A stretch of DNA of 64,000 bases from NCBI RefSeq assembly GCF_040807025.1, contig NC_090942.1:82193987-82257986 (forward strand), read 5' to 3'. The stretch's first letter is position 1. Every line of letters starts with the position of its first letter. This document shows, in pieces, positions 1 to 14,000 of the stretch. The stretch comes from Struthio camelus (Eukaryota; Chordata; Aves; Struthioniformes; Struthionidae). The position numbers and the translations under genes were made by a program. The notes beneath the pieces were generated by a model. The model saw nothing but the letters and a program-made list of their open reading frames with translations, was not told the origin of the DNA and did not search any database.

Positions 1-3000
1 TTGAAAGCAGAAAGAACAACAGCCTCTGAAGTCTTGGGGGAGGAGTAAATGGAAAGATCTGGGAACTTTAGTTCCTTCCCATAAAATAGAGAAGCTTTTA
101 AAAAGGTTGCTCAGATCAAGGCTAGGAGAGAGCATAATGGTTTCTTCCTTTCTGGGAATGGTTTGTGGTTTTCAATGTGAAATAAGAGTTGTGTGGGGCT
201 TAAGTTTAGTCTCCCCGGCCAGTTTCCATAAGTTTCCCTTTCTGCCCTGTCAGTTGACCTTTCTTGGGCATAATGTCTGTGTTTTCCATTCTTTGAGGTT
301 TTTCTATTGCTGCATCAATATCCAGTTTGTTTTGTCAGAATCTCATGGTACCACTTTGTTGATCTTTTCTATTTGTTAATCTGTTTTTCACAGTGATCTA
401 GCTATCAATCACAGTGATGAAAGAGTGAAGCAATTTGTAATTCAGGTAGAACCTTTTCATTTATTTAATTCTGGGCTCCTGGAAGAGAAGTCTACAAAGC
501 TACGAATGTTTTTTGTTTCATTTAATCCTCATTTTAGTGCGAAAAAGTGCTACAGGCATTCCGAGTTTGTGGGAATTGATCTGCGTCAGTATGCGAGAGA
601 GAACAGAAGGCACAGAGTGTAATGACAACATTTAGCACATAACATGCTCACAGCCCTTGCACAAACAGAGATTAATCATCCCTATCGTCCCTGTAAGGTA
701 AGATACGCACTGTAAATGGTGCTAAACCAGAGATGATTCTTGCGGTATCTCTCAGTATTGCCACTGAATTTTTAAGCAGTTACTAAGAATCCTCTTCAGA
801 GAGCAGAAACCTGCAGCATCCATCGTAGGTTTTATTGATTTTGCATTTACAGTGATGACCAAAGGGTGGCTCCCCATACCCACAGTAAGTCTTAGAAACC
901 AGAACAAAAGCTGTAAGGTACAGAGAGTTTCAACATTTTTCTTCACTATGTTAACACTGAGTATGTTTTCTATCTAATCAACTTGGAACCTGTTTCAGTA
1001 TAATTTTTGTCTTTTTTCCTAAAAAGGAGAGGGAAAGGAGTCTGGATTTTGTGAACTTTTAAAATTAGTATGCCAGTTATATATGGTATATGGATTTTTT
1101 TTTCTAAGAATATTGACATTGCCAGTAAACAAGTGTTACCTATGTCCTATGAATATCAATATTTTCTAAAGTATGTTTCAGTTTCTTTTTGGCAATTAGA
1201 AGCATGAAGTACATATATTTTCTGAAATACAAACTCTCTGCCTTTTGTAAAAGACAGGAAGTTACTGCAGTTACTGTATTTTTCTAGCAAAAGGCAGAGT
1301 ATTCACTGTCCAGTTTTAGATTATCCAGTTACACAGCGTGCCTCACATCTTCAGCTCATTGATACTTCATTGTGGAAGGTGTTCAGCACCTGACCTAAAC
1401 TGCTTCTTGTTTGTTGGCACTACTACAGCTCTTAAAGATGCAGCAGTGAAAGCCAACTCTCTGAATCCTACCTTCTTCACTCCTATTTTTAGTTCTAGCT
1501 TATGATTAATTGATTTTTTTTTCCATTGTCTGATATTTTCCAGGTGTTTTTAAGGTTGTGCCTTATGATAAGACACCCCTTATAAATAGTGTTCAGAAGT
1601 TAAAATAGTTTTCTCTGCCTCACCAGCTCTCGCCTACAAAGATTTTACCCAGCCATTGTGGGCCCCACAGTTGTATCATCCTTCTGTCAACATGCTTCTC
1701 TGATCTCCCTCCACATTCACCCTGCTCACCACCAGACTCTGTTATCTGAGCGCTCAAACTGATAACACTCTTGGATGAGGCTGAACTGATGGCGTAGTAG
1801 CTTCTGATGTGTTGCAATTCCTAATTCCTTTTCCCAGGGCAGACCTTAAATGCGCTGCTTCTGTTGTACAGTAATACTCCACTTGAGTTACAAGCTGCTG
1901 TCGGTCCACAAAACACTGCTGACATCAGATTTCTGATGTAACTGTCAACCTCCTGTGCACTGGAAGCTGCCTGGCTCTTTGAATATACATATTTCAGATT
2001 TAGCAGCACTTCCTGTGAAAGGTGAGCACTGTACTCTGCCCTTCTTATTCAAGATTTCAAGATTTCTGTAAACATGTGCAAGTCGTGATAAAGATGTATA
2101 GAGCTCATGGGAATCCTACTCTTTCAAATCAAAGTTAACTTTAACTGCTATGTAGATTTTGATGTTCCCATTTCTCCCCATTGTGATACCAAATCAACTT
2201 TCCAAGGAAACACAGGTCTGTCCATGCATTCTGCATGCTTTTTTTCCTCAGATAGCATTGTCAGAGAAAGCGAGGTTTCTTTTTTCTTCTTTTCCCTTCT
2301 GTAATTAGAAAAACCTTCTTCCAAGAAGTTTCCTAGGTTTAAATTCTTGTATCTTCAAAATAACTAGGTCTACAAACTTTCTGGTTAGGTTTTATTGGCC
2401 ATGTTTTGAAAAATGATTCTGTAGAATTTCGAGTACTTTATCATACGTAGTGAGTATTCACAATAAAAGGGATTTACGCAGTGCAAGGGTAGCAGACTCT
2501 TGTCTTTAGTTCATTAAGGAGAAGACTTCAGCTATGAAAAATTTGAAATGTAGAAAGTTACTTAGTCTTCTGGGGGGGTTAGACTAATTTCAAGAATTAC
2601 ACTTCTGACTGAGGTTAAGAAACTTGTAACTGAGCAGTGATTTTAGGGGAGATGTTATAGGGAATCTGTTTTCATTTTTGTGTATTTTTATTAAAATCTT
2701 CCTTTTCTACTGGGGATATTGCATGTATCTGGTATTACATTTGGTAATTTGTATTACAACTTAGTATTGCATCTGGTTTTGTCTTTCTAGTTGGATGTGA
2801 AGGAAATTTTGCCCTTTTACAGGTAGGGCCTTGATTTACTGTGAAGAGCAGAGCTATGTCACCTGAGAACCTGTATTTTGTGGTTGTAAATTATCAATTG
2901 ATGGTAACTGCTCTGAAGCCCATAAAAACATGGTTTTGGGTGGCGGGAGTGGAGATGAAGTTAGAAAACAGATGCTTAGGAGCAGCCATTCTCTAACCTC

Positions 3001-6000
3001 CAGGCATAAGCAATTTTCAAATGCAGAAGCAGGCATACAAGTTTTAAATGGTTTTAAAGAAACAACTCCCTTTTCCCTCTTCCCTCTTCCCCTCCCTCCC
3101 CTGAAACTCAGGCCCTTTCAACCACAATAATTCATGGCAAGACATCTGTACATTTGGAAGAAAATGTTCGTGGTGAGGTAGGAATGCACTGTTCTTGGGC
3201 AGGTGATCCCTTATCAGAGCTGCTACTTGGCAGCCCAAGAAACCTTCCTTCAGCTTTTTGTATGACTCTCTGACTGACATTTATATCTCTTTAATGACAT
3301 GTTATCTCCTAACGTATGTATAATGATAGGTGAGGCAGGGAAAGGACTCACAGAAGCCCTATTGTATACCTGATAGCAAATGCACGATAGCCTTGTAGAG
3401 AGACTTTTTTTAACAGGGCCTGATCCAAAGCCTTTTGATGTTAATAAAAAGAACCAGCTTTGAACGAGGCACATATTTTAGTGAATTAGTTAATTCTCGA
3501 AGAATCTGAAGAGGTGTTAACTGTACACTTGACTGATGACAGAAGAGGCATGGATCCTGAAGACTGAAAGAATCTTGCTAGAGTAAGATCTCTGATATGC
3601 CCCATCCTTGGGTTTTGTATTGAATTTCAATGCAAAGTTGTCCACCCCTGTTAATACAAGTCCTTCGGACATACTCAAATAGTCGGGAGAATGATGTTTT
3701 CCTAAGAATGTCTTGGGAGAAGGTAAACATCTCTGCAGTGATGCTGTTGGAGAGAGACTGAGAAAACACTGCCAATTACTAAGTCACCCAGCCTCTAGAC
3801 AGCAAAGTGCTGTCATCCATCTTCTTGCACCAGGTGCTCATGAAGAGTATACGAGTTTCTGGTAAGTGGTACTCAAGTTCAGGCCCTTAAGTATCACTAG
3901 GCCAAAGAGCACCCCAGGTGAGGTGGAGCAAGTTACCAGGTTGCAACTGGGTTGAACTGGCATGCAGCAACCTTAATCAATGACTATAGGCAGTTCTGCA
4001 GTGTTTGCTTACATCGTATAGGAGGCTGCACTATGCTTAGATTTTTTGTGTTTTGGCTCCTGAATCAAAGCATAGGAAATTCAGCATGGGAGACTGAAAA
4101 TGTTTGATTTTAGATCACAGCGCTATGAGATTTTTTGGTTTGTTTATTTGTTTCTCTCCTCATTGTTCCCTCAAAAAAAATCTTGCTTATAGGCATTTTG
4201 GATCCTTCTCTCGCATCCTACAATAATGTCATAATCAACAATATATGAAGTGTGATACTGTGGAACAGAGATCTATCACTCCTATTTTACATTGTGAATA
4301 TGCAAATGCAAAAGATTTATTTGCTCAGGGACTGGAACTTGGACTAGAATTAATTTTTGAATATTCCATGCAATGTGAAACAGCTCCAGGAACATAAATT
4401 GAGAACAACCCATCTCAGGGTTATGTCTTTATAGGAAAGGTAAGGGCATGTTCCAAGTAGTGAGTTCAAATCCTTGAGGAAGAGGATGGACTTGAGCCCA
4501 TCTCTTATGCTTTGGCAAATTTCCGAGCAAGCACAGCCCCACTTCTCTTTTTGCATGTCTAACTATATTCTTTATTATTTTCTTAAGCCAAAAGTTTGTG
4601 GCAGATTGTATTTGGGGTAACCAAACTGTTTTCCAGAAAGTAAACTATTTGCCCCAACCTATCTATGTATAGCAACCCCAAATTAGGATTTTCAAGCCTG
4701 CATTTCCTATGTATTAATTCCCTTAAGTCTCTAAATCTGTTTTGGCTACTAGAGTATTCAAATGAATCATGTTAATACTACGTCCCCTGAGTATTTGCAA
4801 AATAGCTTATGAAACAAAAGTGTCTCTCTCTCTCTCCCCCTCAACCTGTTATACCTGTGAGGGATGGTCATGGGCTTTACTGGCACTGTGATTTCCTTAG
4901 GCCAGTGAATCAGAGTATGTTGAATTTGCTGTTCAAGATTAGCTGTGAAAACTGTCTGCAATGTTGAGGAGCGATTGTTATTGACCAATGTAGCCATAAC
5001 TTCTGTAGAACACCCGCTTTTCATATGGCATTATGCAAAAGTAAATCTGACTCTGTTTCCCTCCTGGATTTTTGGCTGATCCGTCCACCCTCCAACATCT
5101 TCAAGTCAGAGTGATCTTCTTCTGCCAGCTATGTTGCATAAAAAGTTCCACTCTCTGTATGGTCCCTGAAGTCCAAAATAAACATAAAGGGATATAAACT
5201 CTTTCACCCCTTCTGGGTCCAGCACTCAGCAGACTCTTCATCCCTCTGGTGCTCAGTAGAACTCAAAAAAAGCAAATACTTCCATCCCACTTGGGACCAG
5301 GGACCCTTAAGTCACTGGCAGCCAGAAAAATCACTTCTTTTTTGCCAGACCTTTCTCACCAAAGGGAAACTTTAATAGGGAACAGTCTCCCTTGGCTTCA
5401 GGCCTCTCAGTTAGTCACTATTAAAGCTGGATACTCACCATGTCATCTCTTCCCTGGCAGTCTAACATCTACTCCCTTCAGGTGCCATAGGGTGGGACGT
5501 ATTAGGGGCTCAGCAGCCCATTAATTCTTTCCTTATTTCTACGGGATGTCCTCATAGAAGTTGCAGGATTTTCTTCAGCGGGGGATCTGAGTTCAACCCT
5601 CTATACCAAGCAGAGGTGCATAATAATATTAAAATTTAACTGACATTTTAGCAGAATCAAAATGCACTTTGTGCATTTTGTGATTTAATAACAAATGAAG
5701 GCAAATGTCTAAAAAATGTTTTGGTGGATGCAATGCAAATTGAGGTGCCTGGTATAGCATTGACTGCAGTGTTCACAGATATGTACAGTAGTGACAGGTC
5801 AGTAGACATAGATAGAGGCTTAGAAAAAACTAGGGGCAGAGGTTTTCCAGCATGATCTACAGTGCCTTAGCATGGGGGCATTACATTTCAGATACTTCGG
5901 AACGGACTCTGATGGCTCATGAGTTCAGCGCTTAGTACTTTCTGCAAGTGTTTCTAAATAGGTGTCTAGAAGTTTAGTCAATCAATCTGAGCCATTTCTG

Positions 6001-9000
6001 TAAATTTTACTAAGTACCTCACTGCATCTTGCTCTTCTGAATGCTTTGCAACCTTGAAAACACTAGTGTTAAAACATCTGTTTGTTCAATGGAATTTATT
6101 GAACTGGGTAGACTTCCTTTAAGCTCTATAATCTGAAGGAAAGTAGTAAGGCAACTTACACTGTGGAAGTACGGTTTTTCCACTTCAGATCTCCACAGTT
6201 TTTGTGCAATGTATTCTAGATAAGAGATTGCAAAATATATTGAATATGCACTGTCCATAAAAGGCTATTGAACAAAGATCAGTAAACAAGCATAGTCTGA
6301 CGCAGGAAAACGACTCAACATTAGCTTAGTTAAGCATTAAGCTAAGCTATAGAGATGGGAGTGCATGTGCAAAGGAAGAGACTGACAAAGAAACAGAAGT
6401 AGCTGGAAATGAGGGATCTTTATCCATAAAATGAAGTGATAAACGGCGTTTTGTTTTCAGATGTTCACTGTTTCTATGCAACTGTCTGTCTAGTCATCCA
6501 CCCATCTTTGTACTTCCTTTGAGCCAAAGTTTGTTTTATCAAATTCTGAGGTACAGCTTTTTTCCTTTATTCACCCTTCCTTTTCCTCTCCCACCTCTTG
6601 GGCTTTCTGAGACAGGGAAACTCCTCGCATGTCATAAATGATTTGGGAAAGAGGGCACAGCCTTGGATTTCCTTGCACTTACCGCTCTCCATTATTCTCT
6701 GACAGCAGCAGCCATTAGGGAATGTTTAGGACCTGAAGTTCTCTATTGTACTTCCTACCATCATTTATTTTAAATCTGCCCCTTCTGTTGGAAGGAATGA
6801 TCCTTCTACTTGTGACTCAGATTTGCGGAATGAAGTATCAGTTTTGATGTCCTGCCCTAGGGTGCTGATGAAATCCAAGAATTGCCAACAGCTGTGAAAA
6901 GTATTTAACCGATGGTTTGCTAGCAAGAGTTGGCAGAGTTGTAGAATAATGTAGAATACTTTTTTGGTGACGTCAGAAAGGCCATTTCACAGGCTTTGCC
7001 ATCACAGGTCACCATGGTTTACAGATGAGGTGGATGAATAGGGAGACAGTAAGGAGTACCCTGCCCACAACAGAAGCCTTAGGCCAGATCAGTCATTTGC
7101 ACTATATAGTATTTGTAAAGCAGTAAGAGGTGGCTGGATGAGGGAGGTAAAGATGTGTTTCCTCTCCTCTAACCCTGTAAGTGTGTCATAGTGGACTTGT
7201 TCCAGGGATTTGACAATTTAATGAATCTGTGCTGGGTCAAATGGGTTGCATAGTGTTCAGTTTGTTTGGTATGAAGAAATGTTATTTTTCAGGCTCAGAG
7301 AGGAATTAATCTCCCTCACTGGAAGCAACACAGTGAAATTAGGAGCGAGAGCTCCTTTTTCTGCATGAATTTCAGCCAGCTCTGCTTGGCCATGGCACCA
7401 AGCTGCATTTTGCACCAGAATCTGTAAGACCTTCAGCTGTTGAGCTGAAGGTGTTGGTCTGTAGGAAGGTTGTAGTTTTGTTGTTGGTTAATTTGATCTG
7501 TGTATAATGTGTGCAAATGAGTCTGTGTACATGCTGATCCATGCCCTTACTCCCCCAAATCTTACACTTTTAACTTTGCAAAGCACTTCCTTTAAGTACA
7601 GTTTAGTCTAAAAGAGATCTGCAGCACTGTGCACAGTCACTCTCATTCAAGCTGACTTGGAGTGCCTAATTAGGTGAACTCTGAACACTTCCAGTACATA
7701 AAAAAATGGAGAAGCTAAAATAATCTTATCATCTGAAATATAAAAAGTTATAAATTCTCAAACTTAATATGATTCTACACTTTGGGCAAGATGGATTTAA
7801 TGACTTCTTAATGATGCGTGTACTCTGTCCCACGCAAACAAACTTACAAATCCAAATGCAGTCTTGACACAAACTCCCATTTGTCAAATATTAAAAGAAC
7901 TCATACTTTGCATTGTTTAATAACATTTCAAATAATAAAACTCATATACCTGTGATAAAACTTGTGCAAATATTCCACAATTTTTTGTAAAGCGTACTAT
8001 GCATTCTATAGACATTTATCATATAATACATTTCCTTTAGTAAATATTTAAAAAGCTATCTAACTTATTCCAACACAGATGTAGACTTCCCCATGGGTGT
8101 GGGGAGAAGATGCTAGGTGTTGCTATACTAACTGCACATCCTGCTTTTGCAATAGTGGTACATCATAACTGAAAGAACCTGTTATCTAGAATAAATATAA
8201 GGCTTTGACTCTGTTTAGAGATTATTTATATGAAATATAAAGCTTCAGTGAGTGAAGGCATAAGCCATCTTATTTTAGTTGCATGTTTATGCAGTCCTTG
8301 ATCATCATAGAGTTTTCTTTTGCTAGGCTTTTCAATGAGAACAATAGTTTCCTGTTTAAGAAAAGAGAGCCAAACCGTGCTGAAGCAGAGCAGTAGATTT
8401 GCAAGGTGCAGATTTGCTGAACAAAATATGACCTAGCTTCTCAAATCCCATCTTCCCAAGGCAATCTATTCCACTTTTGTTAGCTATGTTGTGACTGTAT
8501 CCTGGATTTACCAGAGGACTGCTCTCCGTGCCTTACGCTTCCATTTCACCTCTAATATTTAAAATTAAGGCACTGATTTTTTTCAACCGAAGATACAACT
8601 TTTGCATGAAACCTATTTATTGCTGGAGTGTACATTCTTCAAAAGAAATTTGGAGAAGGTCATTTCTTGTCAGCTGTGGAAGGTGGGAGATCAACTTTGC
8701 TTTCCCCTCCAGTCAAAATATTCCGGAGACTAGAGATCACTGACAAAAATATGACGCGTTTGCCTGTGGCTTTATCATGATGTCATTATGGGCTTGTGAT
8801 AACAGCACCCCAGTAAGACTCAATAATAACACACACATGCATGGTCTCACTCTGTTTAACTTTTGAGTTTATTCTCATTTCTGCTTTTGCCTCCAGCACT
8901 TCTTCGATCTGATGCTGTATGATTTGAAAGCATTCTCAAGAGGCCAAGAGCAAAGACATAGGCTTTGGCATTCTTGGCTCTCTGTATTCTCTTATTGGCT

Positions 9001-10168
9001 TGCTAGTGGAGTTAATTTAATTCTTTTGAACTGTTTACGCCAAAAACTTAGATGTGAAATAATAAACATTACCATTTATTTTTCAATAATACAGCTATCC
9101 CAGAACTGACACTGAGTCCTATCAGTTTCTTGAAGAAAGGACTTTAATGTAACCTTTTAAAAAAATTTCTGAGTGAGCAAGTTAAGATGCAGCCTCTTTC
9201 GGTGCTCTCAGGCTGTATTAAAGGGCTTGAGGTGTTTTGTTTTATTTTTTCTAGTTTGTAAAATAACACATACTAAAAATAAATGTCTTTTGTAAATGTA
9301 GTAAAAAATTTTCAAGAATATTGAAAATACTCCCCTTTTGACTAATTTTCTGAGGCCCAGTAACAGTGTGTGGTTAACTGAGGCAGCGCAGGAAAATTTT
9401 CTTCATTTGTTTACTTTAATTTTGAAAAAGATTATATCTTTCCATCTCCTTCCCAGTTTTTTACAGAAATTTACACTTAATTCACCCACTGACAAAAACA
9501 CTCAGATACAGAACGAAGAGTGTTATTGGTGCCTAACAAATGTAAAACAAACAAAGTTGATGTTAATTTTTCCAGCAGGAATCTGGACTCTTAAACAGCT
9601 CAAAGGGCTTGTCTACCCCAGAAAGCTGTATAGTATTTACACAGCAGCTGATATGCTGCAGAATGTGTTAATTCCTGCCTTATTCTCTCTCTTTTCTCCT
9701 AACTCATATTTTCACAATTTTTTCATGAAAACAGTACTTCAAATAAGTTGGTATGAGCAGCATCTTCTGGCACCACTACATTGTAGTGAAGCTGTGGTGT
9801 TGTTAGGCAGAATTTGACTTTCGCTGCGCAAGCAAACATTTTAAAGCAGGCAAATATTGTCTCACTGGGAAATGCAAGTTGGCTGAAGATTACGTTAAAT
9901 GTCAATTTGGAAACATGCCCAAAATTCTGATCTTCTCCCTACTGCTTAGGGGATTTTCTTTCCCACTAGCATTTTTAACACATTTCAAATTATCCCCAAA
10001 TCCAGATAATGTGAGAGCATTCATGATAACTGCACAAACAATACACCCCACAGTAACCTATATAAGATTTTAACCCCAAGGTATAAAATATTTTAGGGAA
10101 GTTCTGTTCCAATGTGCATCTGATGATGAACGTTATTTTTATGAACGCATAGGATTGTGTTTGTTTTG
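1..10168. other. Gene-free AT-rich stretch
   Basis: I see no supportable gene, RNA gene or recognisable transposon here. All open frames are under about 100 codons except one of 159 codons at 9338-9817 (+). That one lacks an ATG at its 5' end, shows no domain and sits in AT-rich sequence, so I treat it as chance. A perfect 10-bp hairpin lies at 7429-7452 and is listed separately. The stretch is consistent with intergenic or deep intronic vertebrate DNA. Confidence 0.6.
7429..7452. repeat. Perfect 10-bp inverted repeat with 4-nt loop
   Basis: The arms accttcagct and agctgaaggt are exact reverse complements separated by gttg. Pairing does not extend beyond the ten base pairs, so the stem is too short for a microRNA precursor. 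No T-run follows, and no function can be assigned. Confidence 0.6.
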
Positions 10169-11033
10169 TTATTTCTGTATTGTTTGGACAGTAACATACA
10201 AAACAGGATTTATGCAAGGATGAAAATACTGAACCACAGGGCAGACAAAATGAAAGATATCCCAAGCGTAGTCATGATAGTAGATCCTCATGTAGATAGA
10301 TAGGTAGATAAAGAGCTCTTGGATTTATAGTGAAAGCCAGGAATGGGAAGGTACGAGTGGAACAAGACATCATCAGAGAGGCTCTTCGGTGTTTCTGGAA
10401 CTCACCAAGGATATCATAGGACTTTTGTGCAGGAAAAGAAGTAACGAGATGTTATTGAATGTAGTTACCAAGATTGGGATCAAATAGTAGAGAAAAAACT
10501 GAGTAAGAAGAATCTGATGGTGTTGCTGGTAGAGAGCTGCCTGGCAGATTTTTTTTTTTTTTGTGGTGCTCCTTGTTTCTGTTGTGGCATGGATTTGCAA
10601 TATATAACTGATGACCAAGCTTAATGCCCAAACCACAGTCAGCATGAACACAGTGGTGCAGTGTTCTTAGGTCTGCTGTACTCAAGAGTATGCTATGAGG
10701 GATACTATGCTTGATAGTACATCTGTCTTGATAGTATATATACTTGGGAAAATACTAATACTGTAGGGTTTCAGAATGATTCTGGCTCTTGTGATGGAGA
10801 TGGCACACAAAGCGTAATTGCTAGCAGCCAGGGAGAAGGCCAGACTAAGCTAGAAAATCTTGCAAAATATGTGTCCCAGAAGTCAGGTGTATTGGACAAT
10901 AGAAGCAAGAATGAAGGGCCTAAAGTTAAAAGTAAGCAGGTCTACAGCCATGTTGAGAAGTATAGCCAGCTTATTTTTCTATAAGGAGATGTACGTAGCC
11001 AAGAATGATAACAACGCACAGGAGTACTTCAAA
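10169..11033 (-). pseudogene. Decayed class A (rhodopsin-like) GPCR pseudogene
   Basis: Reading the minus strand, one frame from 10966 to 10373 gives a TM2-like segment (ILLNMAVDLLTFNF) and an extracellular-loop-1/TM3 segment (LLGHIFCKIF with the conserved Cys). It continues with a TM3 end (LCAISITRARIILKP, TRA in the DRY position), a TM4 (VFMLTVVWALSLVISY with its Trp), a loop-2 Cys (KICQAALY) and TM5 (FFLYYLIPILVTTFNNISLL). Four in-frame stops break it. The TGA at 10880-10882 sits where loop-1 Trp is usual. A TM1-like piece (11033-10974, FEVLLCVVIILGYV) is in a second frame. TM7, with FHPCINPVLYV matching NPxxY, is in a third and ends at a TAA at 10169-10171; TM6 is badly eroded. An A14 run interrupts loop 2. 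The family is class A by motif order, but I cannot name the receptor. It has no introns, as is common for class A genes, so a dead duplicate and a unitary loss are both possible. It is clearly non-functional. Confidence 0.8.
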
Positions 11034-14000
11034 GTAGAGTTTATGTAGGTTATATGTAGTCTTTTGAGAAAGCTAATTTTAAGTCTGCAATGTCTAGATA
11101 TATTCAAAAAACAGAAGCTCATTAATATCTTAATATTTCTTGAAATGAGTTTTTTGATAACCCCTTCTGCTCTCCATACCATTAACAGGCAGTTGGACTT
11201 CCATAATGATCACTGAAAAATCAAGTTCTTATTAAGGCAAGGTTGCCAGTTGTTTTCTTTATTGGAAAAAAAGGAAGCTTGAGAAATGTATTTCTTCAGA
11301 AACTGGAGAACGGTATTCTAGTTGCTTCTACCAACTGCGTTCTACCCACTGAACTCCATATGACGTTCAGTCCCGTTTAAGGAAGACAAACTAACCTTCT
11401 GCCAGAATTTTCCTCCTTGAATGAACAGAGAAAGTAATGACCCGAACTCCAGTTTCTGGTAACAGGAAAATACTCTAAATTATGGACTATATGTAATCAT
11501 TACGCACCTTATGCATGAATATTTCCCTCAGTTCAGCAGACTTTTAAAGAAGATCCTTGCCAGAAGAGTGCCCTTGGGCCAGATTGCTATGCCAGTGATA
11601 AAGAGTACTAACTATTATGGTCTCAAAAGTCTGAAGGATGGAGGGTGAATAGCCCACAAATGTCAAAGCTAAGAATGGAAGAGGAAAGTCAAATGAAAGT
11701 GCTCCCTGAGGACCCTGTAGAATTTATCTAAATGCAGGAAAAATTATGGGCGAGAACGAAAGAAAGGGTTCTATTTCATAGAGCAAGATGAAAAGGAACA
11801 CCAAAAATTATGGAAGAAAAATTTGTAGATGGGGATGATATGTTTTACTAGGCCAGTTATCTAGTTGGAAAAAGCAGACAAGCTTTTGAAGAAGCTGGAA
11901 GAAATAGACAATCCTTGTGTATGAGGAGAAGCAGTAAAATTCAGGTCAAAGAGCAGTGAGACACAATTTCTCCTGAATCACGGTTTTATGATTGCTTGCT
12001 ATAAGTTCTGAGAAGTGTGAGTTAACTCAGCAGTATGTATTTGAACTTTTTCAGATGTGAATATTGCAATTGTATTTTAATTTCATGCTACCAAATTAGC
12101 AAAAACTCATGACAGTGATTTTCTGCCAAAGAACTCCAGGATGAGTCCACTGATACTCAAAATTTTACAGCATACAGCCCAGTGACCTATTGTATGTCAT
12201 TGCTCATGAGACCTGTGCGTTCTGAGTTAGGAGCCTTGTTGCATGGTGGGAATATTTGGTCACCTCTCCTCCGTGTGGAATCATTTTCTGTTTTTCAGCT
12301 CAGCTACCACCTTTTTGTGAGCCAACAGCATCATAAACAGGTGAGGCATTTGCATCTGAACACTGCCAAAGTAGCGCCTTCCCTGTTTCCTTGCACAGAT
12401 GAAGAAGTAGCAGCAGCATTGCAGCTCCTTCTCCAGTCATAGTTGCACAGATGATGACATAACTTTATCAAGGAGTAAGCTTTCTTATTCAGCATGAGTC
12501 ACAGGTAGCAAGAAGAATAACACAGAGAGACGGAGTTATCCATGTCGTGGATTGCTAAGGATTTTCAGTGGTAACTGGGTTTGTAAGAAGAGTGAGGGAG
12601 TGACTTGTGACACATGATCTTGCTATAGGGCAGGGTCACCAGTGAAGGAGAACAGGATGAAGTTCATGGAGATATATGCTGAGCTTACTCTTCATATATC
12701 ATGGAAAGTGATAGTTATAAATATGCTGCTGAGGGGAGGACTGCCATAGTTGCTTGGAAGCAAACCTTGACCCCCACAGTCCTGTTGTCACCAGTCAGTT
12801 CAGGCTGGCAAAGCACCAGGCAACCAGGACAAGGAAGAGCATCAGACAGGAGCGTGACTGAGTGCTTGAGAGCATGAGCTGCAGAAGTCCTGGTTGCTGC
12901 CAAAACCGTCTGTATGGAGCCACAGCCTGTGGTTTTACAGTGACAAGACTTTGGCGGCAGTGCTGGCTTACGGCTTTCCTGCTCCTGCCCCTGCCCCTCA
13001 CCACATTTTCCTGCCTCTGTGCCACCACCCACTCTGCTGTGCTGATAAATCCCTTGCTCAGCCATGCTGTAAACCAGGTCAGAGAACCTTAAAAAAAAAC
13101 TGTCAAGAGAAGGGGAGATAGGAGGACTGAGGACTTCAAAAGATGACTAGAGAGTTTTATCTCAGGTTGCAGCTCTCTGAGATAGAGTTTGGCAGCAAAC
13201 TGGCTTGAAGATTTTCGCCTCTCCACTTTTCCCACCGTACAGCTCTTCTGTACTCATTCTGTGGGGCCCTCTTCACAACATTAGTGCAGTCATTCATCCT
13301 GCCAAGCTTGCCACTTGAAGTGTGGGCTTTCTTAACACTGTGGATGTACAAAAAATAACAATGAAATAAGAGAAATGTAATTTTTAATGGCTCGCTGTTG
13401 AAACAAAAGACTTTGGTTACTCTCATCTGACCATAGCACAATTTGAATCTGTGACCTATTAGCTCAGACTGTGTGGAGAAGCTACACCTTGTATCTGTCC
13501 CTGGCTTTAAGTTTCTGTACCTTGCCAGTCTGCTGGTAAACCTTTTCCTCCCATTTCTCATCTCTGCAAGGAGGAAGCAGAATGTCTTGCTGCTGTCATG
13601 ATACTTGAGGGCCAGTTCCTAAACTTCAGGGGGAGTTTCCATGCTAAAGCAGAAGTTAGGAGCATCGTACCAGTTCTGATTTCTGTATCTTTGTGTTGAG
13701 GTCTCAATGCCTTATTTGTGGGGACCACAGCAGAGCTAGCACAGGTGACCGCTGTTGTTCATTCAGTAGGCCTCTGTTTGTGAATCAGATATTGTGAATA
13801 TACCATTGACTTATACAGCAAAAGCTATGGGTATTTATTCAGCAAGTATACTGCTTTGCTTCCATTGATTTGAGCAGTGCAGCTCCCATGGGGTGCACTG
13901 GGACGTCCTTGCCCCTTGTGCCACCCACGACTTGATTTAATTGCCAAGCTCACAGTGTCTCGTTTTTCTCACTTCGGTTTTCTGCCTCTGGTTTTATGCT

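Noticed and set aside
7429..7452. Hairpin as a microRNA precursor or terminator
   Set aside because: The stem is only 10 bp with no extension, far short of a pre-miRNA. Intrinsic terminators do not apply in vertebrate DNA.
9338..9817. 159-codon plus-strand frame
   Set aside because: No ATG at the start, AT-rich chance composition, no splice signals and no domain.
13157..13561. 134-codon minus-strand frame
   Set aside because: Lacks a domain, coding-like composition and splice context.
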